A stretch of DNA of 64,000 bases from Rhabdothermincola sediminis (GCF_014805525.1 NZ_JACFSZ010000006.1:1-64000); one strand, 5' to 3'; positions 48,571 through 57,737 are shown, counted from the stretch's first letter. Numbers and translations are program-made. The notes: a model not told the origin generated them from the letters alone.

Positions 48571-48628
48571 CGGGCGGCTCGGGCGGGATGAGGGGTCACA
48601 ACCCCGGACGATCGACCGATTGGTTCCT

Positions 48629-50527
48629 GTGGACGACGACGCGACCGCTGCCACGACCGCCACCGTGCGCCCCCCCAGCGACCCGAACGGCGAGGCACTG
48701 ACCCCCCGGGCCGCCGATCTCGCTCGCCTGCGGACCCGAGGATCCGAGCCGGGTACGGGCCCGCGGGGCGACGGGAAGAACTGGCGCGACCGGCTGGTCG
48801 AGCTGGCGCAGACGACCGACGGATCGGCCCACGACGACGGGATCGGGATCCTCGAACCGGTGGACCGGGTGGCCACCTTCGGCCCCGCCATCCTCGCCAT
48901 CCGCTGGGGAACGACCGTGGCCTCGATCGCGCTCGCCACCCAGGACATCGCCCACCCACGGTGGCTCCTGGTGACGTGGTCCGCGGTCATCGTCACCTAC
49001 ACGGTGCTCCGGACCGCCAGGCCCATCCGGTACTACGGCGACGTCCGCAGCCTGCTGTTCGTGATCGGGGAGGTCGCGCTCCACGTCGCCGCCCTGCTCA
49101 GCACCGGCTACTGGGAGAGCCCGTTCATCCTCACCCTCGTGACCGCCATCAGCGTCGCCGGGTTCGCCCGGGGGTTCGGCTTCGGCCTGCGCATCGGCAT
49201 CGTGTCCGCGCTGGCGGTCTCGCTCCCCTACCTCATGGAGGATCCGAGCGAAACACGCATCGTGGACTCGGGCCAGTGGACGCTGGTGCTGCTCATGGTG
49301 GCGCTGATCGCGGGCTACGCCCGGCGCATCTCCGGTGAGGCCGACCGGCAGCACTCCCTGGCCCTGGACCGCCTCGGCCGCCTCGCGGACGCCAACGCGC
49401 TGCTGTTCTCGCTGCATCGGGTGACCCAGACCCTCCCGGCGTCGCTCGATCTTGACGACGTCCTCGACACCACCATCGGGCGGCTCAAGGGACTGTTCGA
49501 CTTCGACACCGCCGTCATCCTGGCCTTCGACGACACCGACGGGAACTGGCAGGTCCTGCGGCGGGAGGGTGTGGGCCGCATGGCCTCCCGAGTGCTCGAC
49601 CAAGACCTCACCCCGCCGCTGCGCCGGGCCATCCTCGACGAGACCGTCATCAACGTGCCCAGCCTGCCGGAGGCCGGATGCGCCGGGCTGACCCCCAAAG
49701 CCAGCTCAGGCCTGTACGCGGTGCTCTCGGCCCGAGGGTCGACCATCGGGCTCATCGCCATCGAGGATGCCGAGGAGCGGCACTTCACCGCCCGCGACGC
49801 CGAGCTGCTCCAAGGCTTCGTGGAGCCTGTCGCGCTAGCCATCGACAACGCCCGCTGGTTCGCCCGCCTGCGCACGGTGGGCGCGGACGAGGAGCGCTCA
49901 CGGATCGCTCGCGACCTCCACGATCGGATCGGGCAGTCGCTGGCGTACCTCGCGTTCGAGCTCGACCGGATCGTGACCAAGTACGACAGCGGCGAGGCGC
50001 TCGACGGAGCGCTCGAACAGCTCCGAGACGACGTCCGCGGCGTCATCCGGGAGGTACGGGACACCCTCTATGACCTGCGTACCGACGTCACCGACAGCCA
50101 GGACCTGGCCGCCACCCTCGAGGCCTACGTCGCCCGGATCCGGGAGCGCAGCGGGCTCACCATCGACCTCTACTGCGACCGCACCGCTCGCCTTCCCCTC
50201 CTGCAGGAGCGGGAGATGTGGCGGATCGCCCAGGAGGCACTGGCCAACGTCGAGCGTCATGCACAGGCCACCGCGGTGCGCATCCTGTGGCGCTGCAACG
50301 GCGAGTCGGCCGCCCTCGAGGTGACCGACAACGGGCAGGGGTTCCCCATCGGCCGAGCCGGGCGCCTCGACTCCTACGGCATCCTCGGCATGCGGGAGCG
50401 GGCTTCGTCGATCGGGGCCACACTCGAGATCACCAGCCAGCTCGGGAAGGGCACCAGGGTGCGTTGCAGCCTGATCCGCTCCGCACCCGCGGGCGAGGGT
50501 GCTCGCGCGGTGGGTGTCAGCGGCTGA
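48629..50527 (+). CDS. Membrane sensor histidine kinase, NarL-partner (HisKA_3) type
   Basis: About 632 aa. A polar N-terminus (~80 residues), about five membrane helices (near residues 85-235), a GAF domain (~250-410), then the HisKA_3 dimerization helix RIARDLHDRIGQSLAY with phospho-acceptor His431, and a HATPase domain (ALANVERHAQAT, VTDNGQGFPIG, GILGMRERASSIGATL). The GTG at 48629 is the most likely start, but no good ribosome binding site is seen. It partners with the response regulator 127 bp downstream. The signal is unknown. Confidence 0.88.
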   Translation: MDDDATAATTATVRPPSDPNGEALTPRAADLARLRTRGSEPGTGPRGDGKNWRDRLVELAQTTDGSAHDDGIGILEPVDRVATFGPAILAIRWGTTVASIALATQDIAHPRWLLVTWSAVIVTYTVLRTARPIRYYGDVRSLLFVIGEVALHVAALLSTGYWESPFILTLVTAISVAGFARGFGFGLRIGIVSALAVSLPYLMEDPSETRIVDSGQWTLVLLMVALIAGYARRISGEADRQHSLALDRLGRLADANALLFSLHRVTQTLPASLDLDDVLDTTIGRLKGLFDFDTAVILAFDDTDGNWQVLRREGVGRMASRVLDQDLTPPLRRAILDETVINVPSLPEAGCAGLTPKASSGLYAVLSARGSTIGLIAIEDAEERHFTARDAELLQGFVEPVALAIDNARWFARLRTVGADEERSRIARDLHDRIGQSLAYLAFELDRIVTKYDSGEALDGALEQLRDDVRGVIREVRDTLYDLRTDVTDSQDLAATLEAYVARIRERSGLTIDLYCDRTARLPLLQEREMWRIAQEALANVERHAQATAVRILWRCNGESAALEVTDNGQGFPIGRAGRLDSYGILGMRERASSIGATLEITSQLGKGTRVRCSLIRSAPAGEGARAVGVSG

Positions 50528-50654
50528 TGCGGAGAGTGAAGGCCTCAACTCGGCACCGCGGCGGGCCGATCTCTGAGCGAGTGAACGCCCCTCACCCGAC
50601 TAGTGTGCCCCCGGGCGACGTGTTGCACGCCGGAGGAGACGGAGAGGGGGCGCG

Positions 50655-51299
50655 GTGAACATCCGGCTCATGTTGGCTGACGACCATCGGATGCTCCGGG
50701 AGGGCCTCCGCCGCTCGATGGTCGATCAGGGCTTCGACGTGGTGGGTGAGGCGCGTGACGGCGACGAGGCGGTCCGGCTGGCCGAGGAGCTGAAGCCGGA
50801 CGTGATCCTCATGGACGTGACCATGCCCGAGATGGACGGGGTCGAAGCCACCCGCCAGATCAAGGAAGCCCTGCCGGACACTCGGGTGGTGATGCTCACC
50901 ATGCACGCCGACCAGGAGGTGCTGGCCTCTGCCATCCGGGCCGGCGCCAGCGGCTACCTGGTCAAGGACTGCTCGACGGAGGAGATCGCCTCGGCGGTAC
51001 GGATGGCCGCCAGCGGCGAGACGGCCCTCTCGCCCCAGCTCGCGGCGTCCATGCTCGATGAGGTGCGGCGCATGGACCAGCCGACGAGCGAGGACGAGCG
51101 GGTCATCACCCGCCGGGAGGAGGAAGTTCTCCAGCTCATCGCGGACGGCTGCTCCACCCCCGAGGTCGCCGAGCGCCTGTTCATCAGCCAGAAGACGGTC
51201 AAGAACCACCTGGCCTCCATCTACCAGAAGCTCGATGCCCGGGACCGCACCCAAGCCGTGCTGCAGGCCGTTCGGATGGGCATCGTCCACCTGGATTGA
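50655..51299 (+). CDS. NarL/LuxR-family response regulator
   Basis: 214 aa. The receiver domain has an acidic pocket Asp9-Asp10, phospho-acceptor Asp54 (LMDVTMPEMDG) and Lys in SGYLVKDC; the C-terminal HTH is EEEVLQLIADGCSTPEVAERL and SQKTVKNHLASIYQKL. GTG start preceded by GGAGACGGAGAG. It pairs with the kinase upstream and sits just before the Flp pilin genes; a 7-4-7 dyad in that promoter region fits NarL/DosR-type binding. Confidence 0.92.
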   Translation: MNIRLMLADDHRMLREGLRRSMVDQGFDVVGEARDGDEAVRLAEELKPDVILMDVTMPEMDGVEATRQIKEALPDTRVVMLTMHADQEVLASAIRAGASGYLVKDCSTEEIASAVRMAASGETALSPQLAASMLDEVRRMDQPTSEDERVITRREEEVLQLIADGCSTPEVAERLFISQKTVKNHLASIYQKLDARDRTQAVLQAVRMGIVHLD

Positions 51300-51499
51300 C
51301 CACCCCGCGTGACCCGCCGGTGGCCGAATCACCCGTGTTGTCGCGCTCATCAGGACGTGGGCACCACGCCCCGTCGCAAAATAGGTCGAAAGACCTATAC
51401 GGGCGGCGGGGCGGAGTGACGATGATTACCGGCGACAGGTAAGAGGCACCCGACACAACGGGGGCCATCCGTCAGCACCAGACAAGGGAGACCACAAAA
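51300..51499 (+). promoter_or_regulatory. Leader and promoter region of the Flp pilin genes
   Basis: 200 bp between the response regulator stop and flp. Contains the dyad at 51381-51398 and the ribosome binding site AAGGGAGA about 9 bases before the ATG. The long AT-poor leader does not match a riboswitch I know. No clear -35/-10 pair could be assigned. Confidence 0.45.
51381..51398. promoter_or_regulatory. Inverted repeat, probable response-regulator operator
   Basis: ATAGGTC-GAAA-GACCTAT, a perfect 7-bp dyad with a 4-bp centre, 102 bp before the pilin ATG. NarL-family regulators such as DosR bind dyads of the form GGGAC-N4-GTCCC, and the inner GGTC-N4-GACC here has the same architecture. 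The adjacent NarL-type regulator is the obvious candidate. As RNA it would also form a GAAA-tetraloop hairpin. Confidence 0.5.
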
Positions 51500-51691
51500 A
51501 TGCTCACGTCCTACGAATTCGTCAGCGCTTGGCTCCAGGCCCGCTGCAAGACCGACCGTGGTGCCTCGCTCGTCGAGTACGCGCTCCTCGTGGCCCTGAT
51601 CGCCGTGGTGTGCATCGTGGCCATCCGGTTCCTCGGCCAGAGCGCCTCGGACAAGTTCGACTCGATCGGCGCGGAGATCTCGGGTACCTGA
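51500..51691 (+). CDS. flp: Flp-family type IVb pilin
   Basis: 63 aa. A short leader rich in Lys/Arg/Asp ends at Gly, then ASLVEYALLVALIAVVCIVAI: the Flp cleavage site with Glu at +5 and Tyr at +6, and a single hydrophobic helix. Processing by a TadV/CpaA-type prepilin peptidase is expected, but none is in the window. It is the major-pilin candidate for the Tad system at 53.5-59.9 kb. Confidence 0.92.
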   Translation: MLTSYEFVSAWLQARCKTDRGASLVEYALLVALIAVVCIVAIRFLGQSASDKFDSIGAEISGT

Positions 51692-51715
51692 TCCCGCCCG
51701 TTGCTCTGTAACCAC

Positions 51716-51743
51716 AGAGGGGCGGGCTCCGGCCCGCCCCTCT
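51716..51743 (+). terminator. Hairpin after first pilin gene
   Basis: A perfect 12-bp stem AGAGGGGCGGGC / GCCCGCCCCTCT with tetraloop TCCG (a UNCG-type loop closed by C-G, very stable). No T-run follows. Lying between the two pilin genes, it may act as a partial terminator or protect the upstream mRNA so that the first pilin is made in excess. Confidence 0.7.
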
Positions 51744-51776
51744 TGGTCTCCAGGGCCCCGGCAAGGAGGTACCGCG

Positions 51777-51974
51777 ATGGGGTACGTCGATCGCGGCCGG
51801 GACGGGCTTGTAGGGGACCGCATGCGAGGAGACGAGGGCGCGAACCTCGTTGAGTATCTGCTCCTCGTCAGCCTCATCTGCGTCATCTGCCTCGTTGCGG
51901 TGAGTGCGTTCCGCAAGGAGGTCGACAAGAAGTTCGTCTACTCGGCCTCAGAGATCAGCGTCGCAGGCCGCTGA
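51777..51974 (+). CDS. Second Flp-family pilin
   Basis: 65 aa. A leader of ~22 residues ending in DEG, then ANLVEYLLLVSLICVICLVAVSAF: the same cleavage pattern as the first pilin but with a diverged helix and tail (two Cys in the helix). AAGGAGG before the ATG is strong. It could be a minor pilin or a variant major pilin. Confidence 0.88.
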   Translation: MGYVDRGRDGLVGDRMRGDEGANLVEYLLLVSLICVICLVAVSAFRKEVDKKFVYSASEISVAGR

Positions 51975-51986
51975 ACGAGACCTGTG

Positions 51987-52012
51987 CGTGGGGGCGCTCC
52001 GGCGCCCCCACG
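51987..52012 (+). terminator. Hairpin terminator after second pilin gene
   Basis: A perfect 11-bp stem CGTGGGGGCGC / GCGCCCCCACG with the same TCCG tetraloop as the hairpin after the first pilin. No T-run. It lies between the plus-strand pilin unit and the convergent membrane-protein gene ending at 52022. Confidence 0.75.
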
Positions 52013-52021
52013 ATCGCGTCA

Positions 52022-53491
52022 TCAGCCGGCGCGCGCCGCTGCGGCATTGCAGCGAGCCGCCGCCCGCTCGCAGGCCACCACCCACACCGGGTCCTGGAAC
52101 ACCACCCGCCAGTGGGGTGAGGACGCCATGAGCCTGGCGAGCTCCTCCGATCTCGGCCACAGCACGGCTTCCACGTCGTAACTCGCCAGGATCTCCTCCC
52201 AGGACGGGTCGCCCTTCAGCAACGCGACCAGGTCGCGGAAGACCTGGTTCGGGTACATGTCAGCCCGATCGTCCACGAACACCCGGGCGTGGTCGCCGTA
52301 GAGCAGCTCTAGGAAGTTCCCGGTGGCGTCCCGTGTCGCCACGTTGGCTCCATCCGCCCCGACCAACCCGTACTGGTCCATCCAGGCCACGGCGACCACG
52401 GGGTCGGAGTCCAGCGCGAAGTCCGGCTGGGCGAGCTGGTCGATGCTCGATCCGATGGTCACCACGACCAGGACGGTGGCCGCGACCGCCCCCGCCGGCG
52501 ACCGCCTGGCGCCGCTCCCCCGAGCGATGCCTTCCAGCCCTCGGGCCATGCCAGGCACGAGGGCGATGCTGGCCACCGCCACGTTGCGCAGCGCCAGCGC
52601 CGCCAGCAGGGTGAACACCACCAGCACCCCGCCATCCCGGACCGACGGGCGGCGGCGCAGCGCCACCAAGGCCACCAGTACCTGCACGCAGAACACCACC
52701 ACCCACCAGCGATCGAGCGAGGGTGGCTTCCACTCCACGATGTGGCGGAGCGACTCCCGGTGCTCCAGCGCCTCGAAGGGGAAGTGAAGCGCCCCCACCC
52801 CGAGCGGGCCGGCGACCCCGAGGAGGCATCCCCCGAGAGCCCAGCCCAGGCACCGGAGCTCGACCCTCGGGCTCTGCCCGTCGAGCCGGCGACCGAGCGC
52901 GAGAACGGCGAGGAGCAGCAGGCCCAGCGGGAACGAACCGTGGATGTTGGTCCAGACCCAGAAGACCGCCACCAACCACGCTGGGGCCAGGCGCCCGTCC
53001 GCGGCCAGGTAGGTGAGGGCCAGCAGCACCAAGCTCCACAGCGCCGGCCGCGGCTGCCAGGCGGCGAGCCCCACCAGCATCACCATGAGGGTCACCACGA
53101 GGCGCGGCACCAGCGTCCGGGCCGGCTCGGTGAGCACCCACACCAGCCACACCAGGGCCCCGGTGATCACGCCGGCCACGAACCGGATGCCCCCCGCCCC
53201 GAACCAGGACTCGGCGAGGCCGTAGACCGCCGAGACGAGCCAGCTCTGCACGACCCACGGTTCCCCGGCGGCGGTGAACGAGTACGGGTCGGTGCGCGGG
53301 AACCGCCCCTCGACGATGAGGCGCCCGGTGGCGATGTGGGTGAACAGGCTGTTGTCCGTCAGCGGGCGCAGCCCGTACCAGTAGCCGAGGAACGCCAGCC
53401 AGGCACCGATCATCGCCCTGGTGGTCGGTGGGACGAACCGGCGGCCGGAAGCCACCGGCGTACCGGTGGCGGCCTCGGCGGGGGCGGCCAT
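52022..53491 (-). CDS. Polytopic membrane protein of unknown function (GT-C-like)
   Basis: 489 aa with about ten to eleven membrane helices and a soluble C-terminal region of ~110 residues. The first outer loop reads LTDNSLFTHIATGRLIVEG, then PRTDPYSFTAAGEPWVVQSW, a pattern seen in uncharacterised actinobacterial membrane proteins that resemble lipid-linked glycosyltransferases. It lies 10 bp after tadC and may be co-transcribed with the Tad operon, where a pilin-glycosylating role would make sense; that is speculation. Confidence 0.6.
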   Translation of the reverse strand: MAAPAEAATGTPVASGRRFVPPTTRAMIGAWLAFLGYWYGLRPLTDNSLFTHIATGRLIVEGRFPRTDPYSFTAAGEPWVVQSWLVSAVYGLAESWFGAGGIRFVAGVITGALVWLVWVLTEPARTLVPRLVVTLMVMLVGLAAWQPRPALWSLVLLALTYLAADGRLAPAWLVAVFWVWTNIHGSFPLGLLLLAVLALGRRLDGQSPRVELRCLGWALGGCLLGVAGPLGVGALHFPFEALEHRESLRHIVEWKPPSLDRWWVVVFCVQVLVALVALRRRPSVRDGGVLVVFTLLAALALRNVAVASIALVPGMARGLEGIARGSGARRSPAGAVAATVLVVVTIGSSIDQLAQPDFALDSDPVVAVAWMDQYGLVGADGANVATRDATGNFLELLYGDHARVFVDDRADMYPNQVFRDLVALLKGDPSWEEILASYDVEAVLWPRSEELARLMASSPHWRVVFQDPVWVVACERAAARCNAAAARAG

Positions 53492-53501
53492 GCCGGCCGC
53501 C

Positions 53502-54419
53502 TCAGAACGCTTCGCGGATGTTGATGATCGCGGGACCGAGCACGATGACGAACAGGGCCGGGAAGATGCAGAACACCATCGGGATGAGCATCTTGACCGG
53601 AGCCTTCTGAGCTCGCTCCTGGGCGAGCTGGCGGCGCTTCACCCGCATCTCCTCGGCCTGCGCCCGCAGCACCCGGCCGATCGACACGCCGAAGGTGTCG
53701 GCCTGCAGGATGGCCAGGACGAACGAGCGGACCTCGGGCACGTTCGTGCGGGCTTCGAGCGCCCGCATCGCGTCGGCCCTCGATGCGCCGGCTCGGGTCT
53801 CCCCGAGCATCCGGGCGAACTCCTCCGAGAGCGGCCCCGGCACGGCGACGATCACCCGGTCCAGTGCCTGCTCGAAGCCGAGACCGGCCTCGACGCTGAT
53901 GGTGAGCAGGTCCAGGATGTCCGGCAGGGTCACCTGGAGCTGGTGCTGACGAGCCTCCACCTTGCGGCTCAAGGACGCGTCCGGCCCGGCGAGCAGGGCG
54001 AAGCTCAACAAGAGGAAGGCCGCGAGCTGCGTCATGCCCTCGAGCCGCAGCGGGTTCCAGATGAACGCGAAGATGAACACCAGGGGCACGAGCGCTACCG
54101 TCACCACCCGGATGGCCAAGAAGCGGTCGACCGCATCCGCGCTGCCCTGACCCGCGTAGATGAACTTCTTGCGCACCCCGTCCACGTAGCCGACCGGGGT
54201 GAACCGGCGACCGAGGCTCGTCAGCCCCCCGAGGATGGGCATGAGCGCCCGTTCGGTGATGGGGGCCAAGAGCTCCTGATCGCGGACGTTCTCGACCTCG
54301 TAGCCCTCGAGTTGGCGCAGCGAGGATCGAACGACGGCTTTCTCGTTCACCTGCGAGAGCAGGGTGTACACGATCAGCGCGATCGCTCCGCCGAGCAGCA
54401 GTCCTCCGAGAATGAGCAT
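53502..54419 (-). CDS. tadC: Tad pilus inner-membrane protein TadC (type II secretion F domain)
   Basis: 305 aa. N-terminal membrane helix, then two more around residues 110-150, the T2SF domain (LPDILDLLTISVEAGLGFEQAL, PLSEEFARMLGETRAG, SFVLAILQADTFGVSIGRVL) and a C-terminal helix. TadC pairs with TadB as the membrane platform of the Flp pilus machine. Ten bases follow the end of the vWA-TadB gene. Confidence 0.88.
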   Translation of the reverse strand: MLILGGLLLGGAIALIVYTLLSQVNEKAVVRSSLRQLEGYEVENVRDQELLAPITERALMPILGGLTSLGRRFTPVGYVDGVRKKFIYAGQGSADAVDRFLAIRVVTVALVPLVFIFAFIWNPLRLEGMTQLAAFLLLSFALLAGPDASLSRKVEARQHQLQVTLPDILDLLTISVEAGLGFEQALDRVIVAVPGPLSEEFARMLGETRAGASRADAMRALEARTNVPEVRSFVLAILQADTFGVSIGRVLRAQAEEMRVKRRQLAQERAQKAPVKMLIPMVFCIFPALFVIVLGPAIINIREAF

Positions 54420-54429
54420 GTGTGCCTCG

Positions 54430-56379
54430 TCAGATCTCGATGTCGATGATCTTCTTCATCCACGCGAACCCGATCACCATGGAGACGATCGCGCCCCCGA
54501 GAAGGACGTTGCCGAGCCCGGTGTTGAACAGCCTCGAGATGTACTCCGGGTTCAGCACGTACATGGCCAGCGCGAGACCGATGGGCAGGATCGCGAGCAC
54601 CATCGCCGACACCCGACCCTCGGCCGTCAGAGCAGCCACGTCACGACGCAGCCGCTCGCGTGCGGTCATCGTCTCCGCCACCGTCAAGAGGAGCTCGGAG
54701 AGGTTGCCACCCACCTCCCGCTGGATGCGGATGGCCATCACCGCCCACGAGAAGTCGTTGCTGTCCATCCGCTCGGCAGTGCCCTCGAGCGCCTCTTCGA
54801 GCGGGCGCCCGAGCCTGGCCTCGGTGACCACCCGACGCAGCTCGGTGCCCATCGGATCCTCGACCTCTTGCGAGACGGCCTCCACCCCCTGCATGAGGGA
54901 GTAGCCGGCCTTGAGGGTGCCTGACAGCAGCTGGAGCGTGTCGGGGAGCTGGCTCATGAACTTCTTCTTGCGCAGCCCGGCCATGATGCGCACCGCGGCG
55001 ACCGGGATGATGGCCGCCAGGGCCCCCAGGATCAGCCCACCGACCAGGGAGCCGAACCACGCCAGGCCGAGCACCGTCACCACCACGACGAGCGCCACGT
55101 AGAAGAAGAGGGCCTCGCCTGCCCGCAAGGGCAGGTTCGCCCGCTCGAGGGCGTTCTCGGTGGTTGCCAGCAAGCCCCGCTCCGCCGCCACCTGCTCGGT
55201 GATCTCCACCGCACGCTGTACCAGCGGGGTACGGACCAGGCTGTCGCTCTCGGCATCGTCCTCACCCATCGGCTCGGCATACGGGCGCAGCACCGCCGAG
55301 AGCCCATCGTCCTTCACGACGACCAGCGTCAAGCCGTACGCCAAGCCGCCGACCGCCACCAAGGCGAGGACGATCCCGACCGCCAGGCCCACACCACCCT
55401 GCAGGAAGGCGATGCCCCCGGAGGATTCGGTGACCGCCGGCTGCAGCGCCGGCTTCCCCACCGTCAACGCGCCGCTGACGGTGTCGACGGCGGTGCTCTT
55501 CCCGCCGACCTCCAGGGTCAGCTCGGCGACGCCGCCGACCGGGACCTCGGAGCGGTAGCGGGCCACGTACTGCTGCTGGGAGATCATCTCGCCGACGCTG
55601 CCAACCAGCCCTCCCATCTGCGGGCCCTCGTCAGCAGCCAGCACTGTCCCACCGAACCGGTCCACGATCGCCCGGATCGGTCCGTCGTTGAGCCGCGGGT
55701 TCGTGTACTCGGCGGCGAAGACCATGGCGTTGCTGTTGCCGATGGCCCCCCTCGCGGCGGCGTCCTCCCCCGCGGGCCCGACGTTGTCACCTTGCGCGGT
55801 CATCACGACGACGTTCGCCTGGACCTTCTTCTCGGCCAGGTCGTCGCCCGCCAGTCGGAGTGCCTGCCACAGTGCCGTCTTCTTGCTCGCGGCCTCCGTC
55901 CGGGCCGGGCCCACCCGGTCGATCGCCGACAGCAGCCGCGCCTCGTCTGCCGTGAAGCCCTGCAGGTTGGTGGCCGTGTCGCTCATCGTGTAGATCGCGA
56001 AGCGCATCGACTGCTTCTGGGCCCCGGTACGGTTCCTGACCCACTGCTTGGCCGCGTCCTTGGCCGCGACCAAGGCACCAGAGGTGTCCATCGGATCCGA
56101 GGTGTCGAACAGCAACGCCACGTCGATCGGCGTCGAGTCGGGCAACGGTGCGACGCTGGTGTCGACCCGCTGCCCGTTCTCCCTCAACGTGGCTGCCTCC
56201 ACATCACTGCGGTCGCCGGTGTAGAGGAACTGGAGGCGGGATTGCGCAGGATCGACCGTGTCGGCCTCGCGCACCATGAGCAGCGATCCGCTCTGGGCAC
56301 CGGCGGCGGCGACCGACAAGGCCGAGACGACGACCAGCGCCAGCAGCGCCCCGGCTCCGAGGGTCCGGCGGGCCCGCAC
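54430..56379 (-). CDS. Fusion of secreted von Willebrand A domain with TadB (T2SF) platform protein
   Basis: 649 aa. A signal-like N-terminal helix (LLALVVVSALSVAAAGA), a vWA domain (~residues 85-270), a membrane helix near 330-355, a cytoplasmic linker, two more helices near 425-465, the T2SF domain (QLPDTLQLLSGTLKAGYSLMQG, GTELRRVVTEARLG) and C-terminal helices. The metal site DxSxS of vWA reads DTSDP (Asp92-Thr-Ser94-Asp-Pro), so the second Ser is lost. TadB is normally ~300 aa without an outer domain. The GTG start overlaps the tadA stop (TAGTG). The fusion could tie the pilus base to an external adhesin-like domain. Confidence 0.85.
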   Translation of the reverse strand: MRARRTLGAGALLALVVVSALSVAAAGAQSGSLLMVREADTVDPAQSRLQFLYTGDRSDVEAATLRENGQRVDTSVAPLPDSTPIDVALLFDTSDPMDTSGALVAAKDAAKQWVRNRTGAQKQSMRFAIYTMSDTATNLQGFTADEARLLSAIDRVGPARTEAASKKTALWQALRLAGDDLAEKKVQANVVVMTAQGDNVGPAGEDAAARGAIGNSNAMVFAAEYTNPRLNDGPIRAIVDRFGGTVLAADEGPQMGGLVGSVGEMISQQQYVARYRSEVPVGGVAELTLEVGGKSTAVDTVSGALTVGKPALQPAVTESSGGIAFLQGGVGLAVGIVLALVAVGGLAYGLTLVVVKDDGLSAVLRPYAEPMGEDDAESDSLVRTPLVQRAVEITEQVAAERGLLATTENALERANLPLRAGEALFFYVALVVVVTVLGLAWFGSLVGGLILGALAAIIPVAAVRIMAGLRKKKFMSQLPDTLQLLSGTLKAGYSLMQGVEAVSQEVEDPMGTELRRVVTEARLGRPLEEALEGTAERMDSNDFSWAVMAIRIQREVGGNLSELLLTVAETMTARERLRRDVAALTAEGRVSAMVLAILPIGLALAMYVLNPEYISRLFNTGLGNVLLGGAIVSMVIGFAWMKKIIDIEI

Positions 56380-57737
56380 TACCGGCTCACCGCCTTGCGC
56401 GCGAAGCCCTCCGGCTGGAAGACCTCCTGGCCCAGGCGGATACCGAGGTCGGCGAGCTTCTCGGTGAACTTCGGCCGGACCCCGGTCGCCTTGAGATGTC
56501 CCTTGAACCGGCCGTGCTCGTCGACCCCCATGCCGTAGTCGAAGAGGAAGACGTCCTGGAGCGTGATCACATCGCCCTCCATGCCTTGCACCTCGGAGAT
56601 GTGGGTGATCCGCCGGGTACCGTCACGGAGCCGGGTGAGCTGCACGATGAGGTCGATCGCGGACGCCATCTGCTCCCGGATCGCCCGCACGGGCAGGTCG
56701 AAACCGGCCATGAGCACGAGGGTCTCGAGGCGGGCGAGCGTGTCCCGGGGGCTGTTCGCGTGCACCGTGGTCAACGAGCCGTCGTGGCCGGTGTTCATCG
56801 CCTGGAGCATGTCGAGTGCCTCACCCGAGCGGCACTCCCCCACCACGATGCGGTCGGGGCGCATACGGAGGCAGTTCTTCACCAGGTCGCGGATGGTGAT
56901 CTCGCCGCGGCCCTCGATGTTCGGGGGCCGGGCCTCGAGGCTGAGGACGTGCTCCTGGTGGAGCTGGAGCTCCTTGGCGTCCTCGACGGTGACGATGCGC
57001 TCGTCGGCCGGGATGAACGACGAGAGCACGTTGAGCGTCGTGGTCTTGCCCGTGCCGGTCCCACCCGAGACGATGATGTTGAGCCGGCCGACCACACAGG
57101 CCTGCAGGAAGCGCGCCGCGTGGGCATTGAGCGTGCCGAAGCGGATGAGGTCGTCGACCTGCAGCTTCTCCTTGCTGAACTTCCGGATCGTGAGGAACGG
57201 TCCACCGATCGCCAGCGGGTGGATCACCGCGTTCACGCGAGACCCATCGGGGAGCCGCGCGTCGCACAGGGGATTGGCTTCGTCGATGCGGCGTCCGACC
57301 TCACCCACGATCTTGTCGATGATCCGGCGCAGGTGCGTCTCGTCCACGAAGGTGGCCGTCGACTTCTCGAGCTTGCCCCCGCGCTCGACGTAGACCGCGT
57401 TCGGCCCGTTACACATGACCTCGGTGATCTCGTCGTCCTTGAGCAGCCGGTCGATCGGCCCGTACCCGAGGATGTCGTCGGAGACGTCCTGGATGAGCTG
57501 GGCCTTGTCGGCAGCCGAGAGGGGGGCTCGCTCCTGGGCGAGTGCGGCGTGGAGCTGATCGTTGACCCGGCGGCGGAGATCATCCTCCGATAGCCGCTTG
57601 TCGTAGAGGATCGGCCCGAGCTCGTCGATCAGCGTGTGGTGGATCTTCTGACGGAGCTCGTCGAGGACCGGGTCGCGGCGTTTCGCCCCCGTCGCCGGCG
57701 CCGCTTGCACGTCATGGAGGCGCTTGTAGAGCGACAC
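56379..57737 (-). CDS. tadA: Tad pilus assembly ATPase TadA/CpaF
   Basis: 452 aa, full length. Type II/IV secretion ATPase: Walker A VSGGTGTGKTTTLN (Lys231), Asp box around VTVEDAKELQLHQ, Walker B MRPDRIVVGECRSGEA and the His box NTGHDGSLTTVHAN. N-terminal helical domain (LSAADKAQLIQDVSDDILGYG). It powers pilus extension (and probably retraction). Confidence 0.95.
   Translation of the reverse strand: MSLYKRLHDVQAAPATGAKRRDPVLDELRQKIHHTLIDELGPILYDKRLSEDDLRRRVNDQLHAALAQERAPLSAADKAQLIQDVSDDILGYGPIDRLLKDDEITEVMCNGPNAVYVERGGKLEKSTATFVDETHLRRIIDKIVGEVGRRIDEANPLCDARLPDGSRVNAVIHPLAIGGPFLTIRKFSKEKLQVDDLIRFGTLNAHAARFLQACVVGRLNIIVSGGTGTGKTTTLNVLSSFIPADERIVTVEDAKELQLHQEHVLSLEARPPNIEGRGEITIRDLVKNCLRMRPDRIVVGECRSGEALDMLQAMNTGHDGSLTTVHANSPRDTLARLETLVLMAGFDLPVRAIREQMASAIDLIVQLTRLRDGTRRITHISEVQGMEGDVITLQDVFLFDYGMGVDEHGRFKGHLKATGVRPKFTEKLADLGIRLGQEVFQPEGFARKAVSR

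Noticed and set aside
51300-51499. Riboswitch before the pilin genes
   Set aside because: The GAAA-loop hairpin suggested a structured RNA, but no known class (c-di-GMP I or II, cobalamin and others) could be matched; a protein-binding dyad is the simpler reading.
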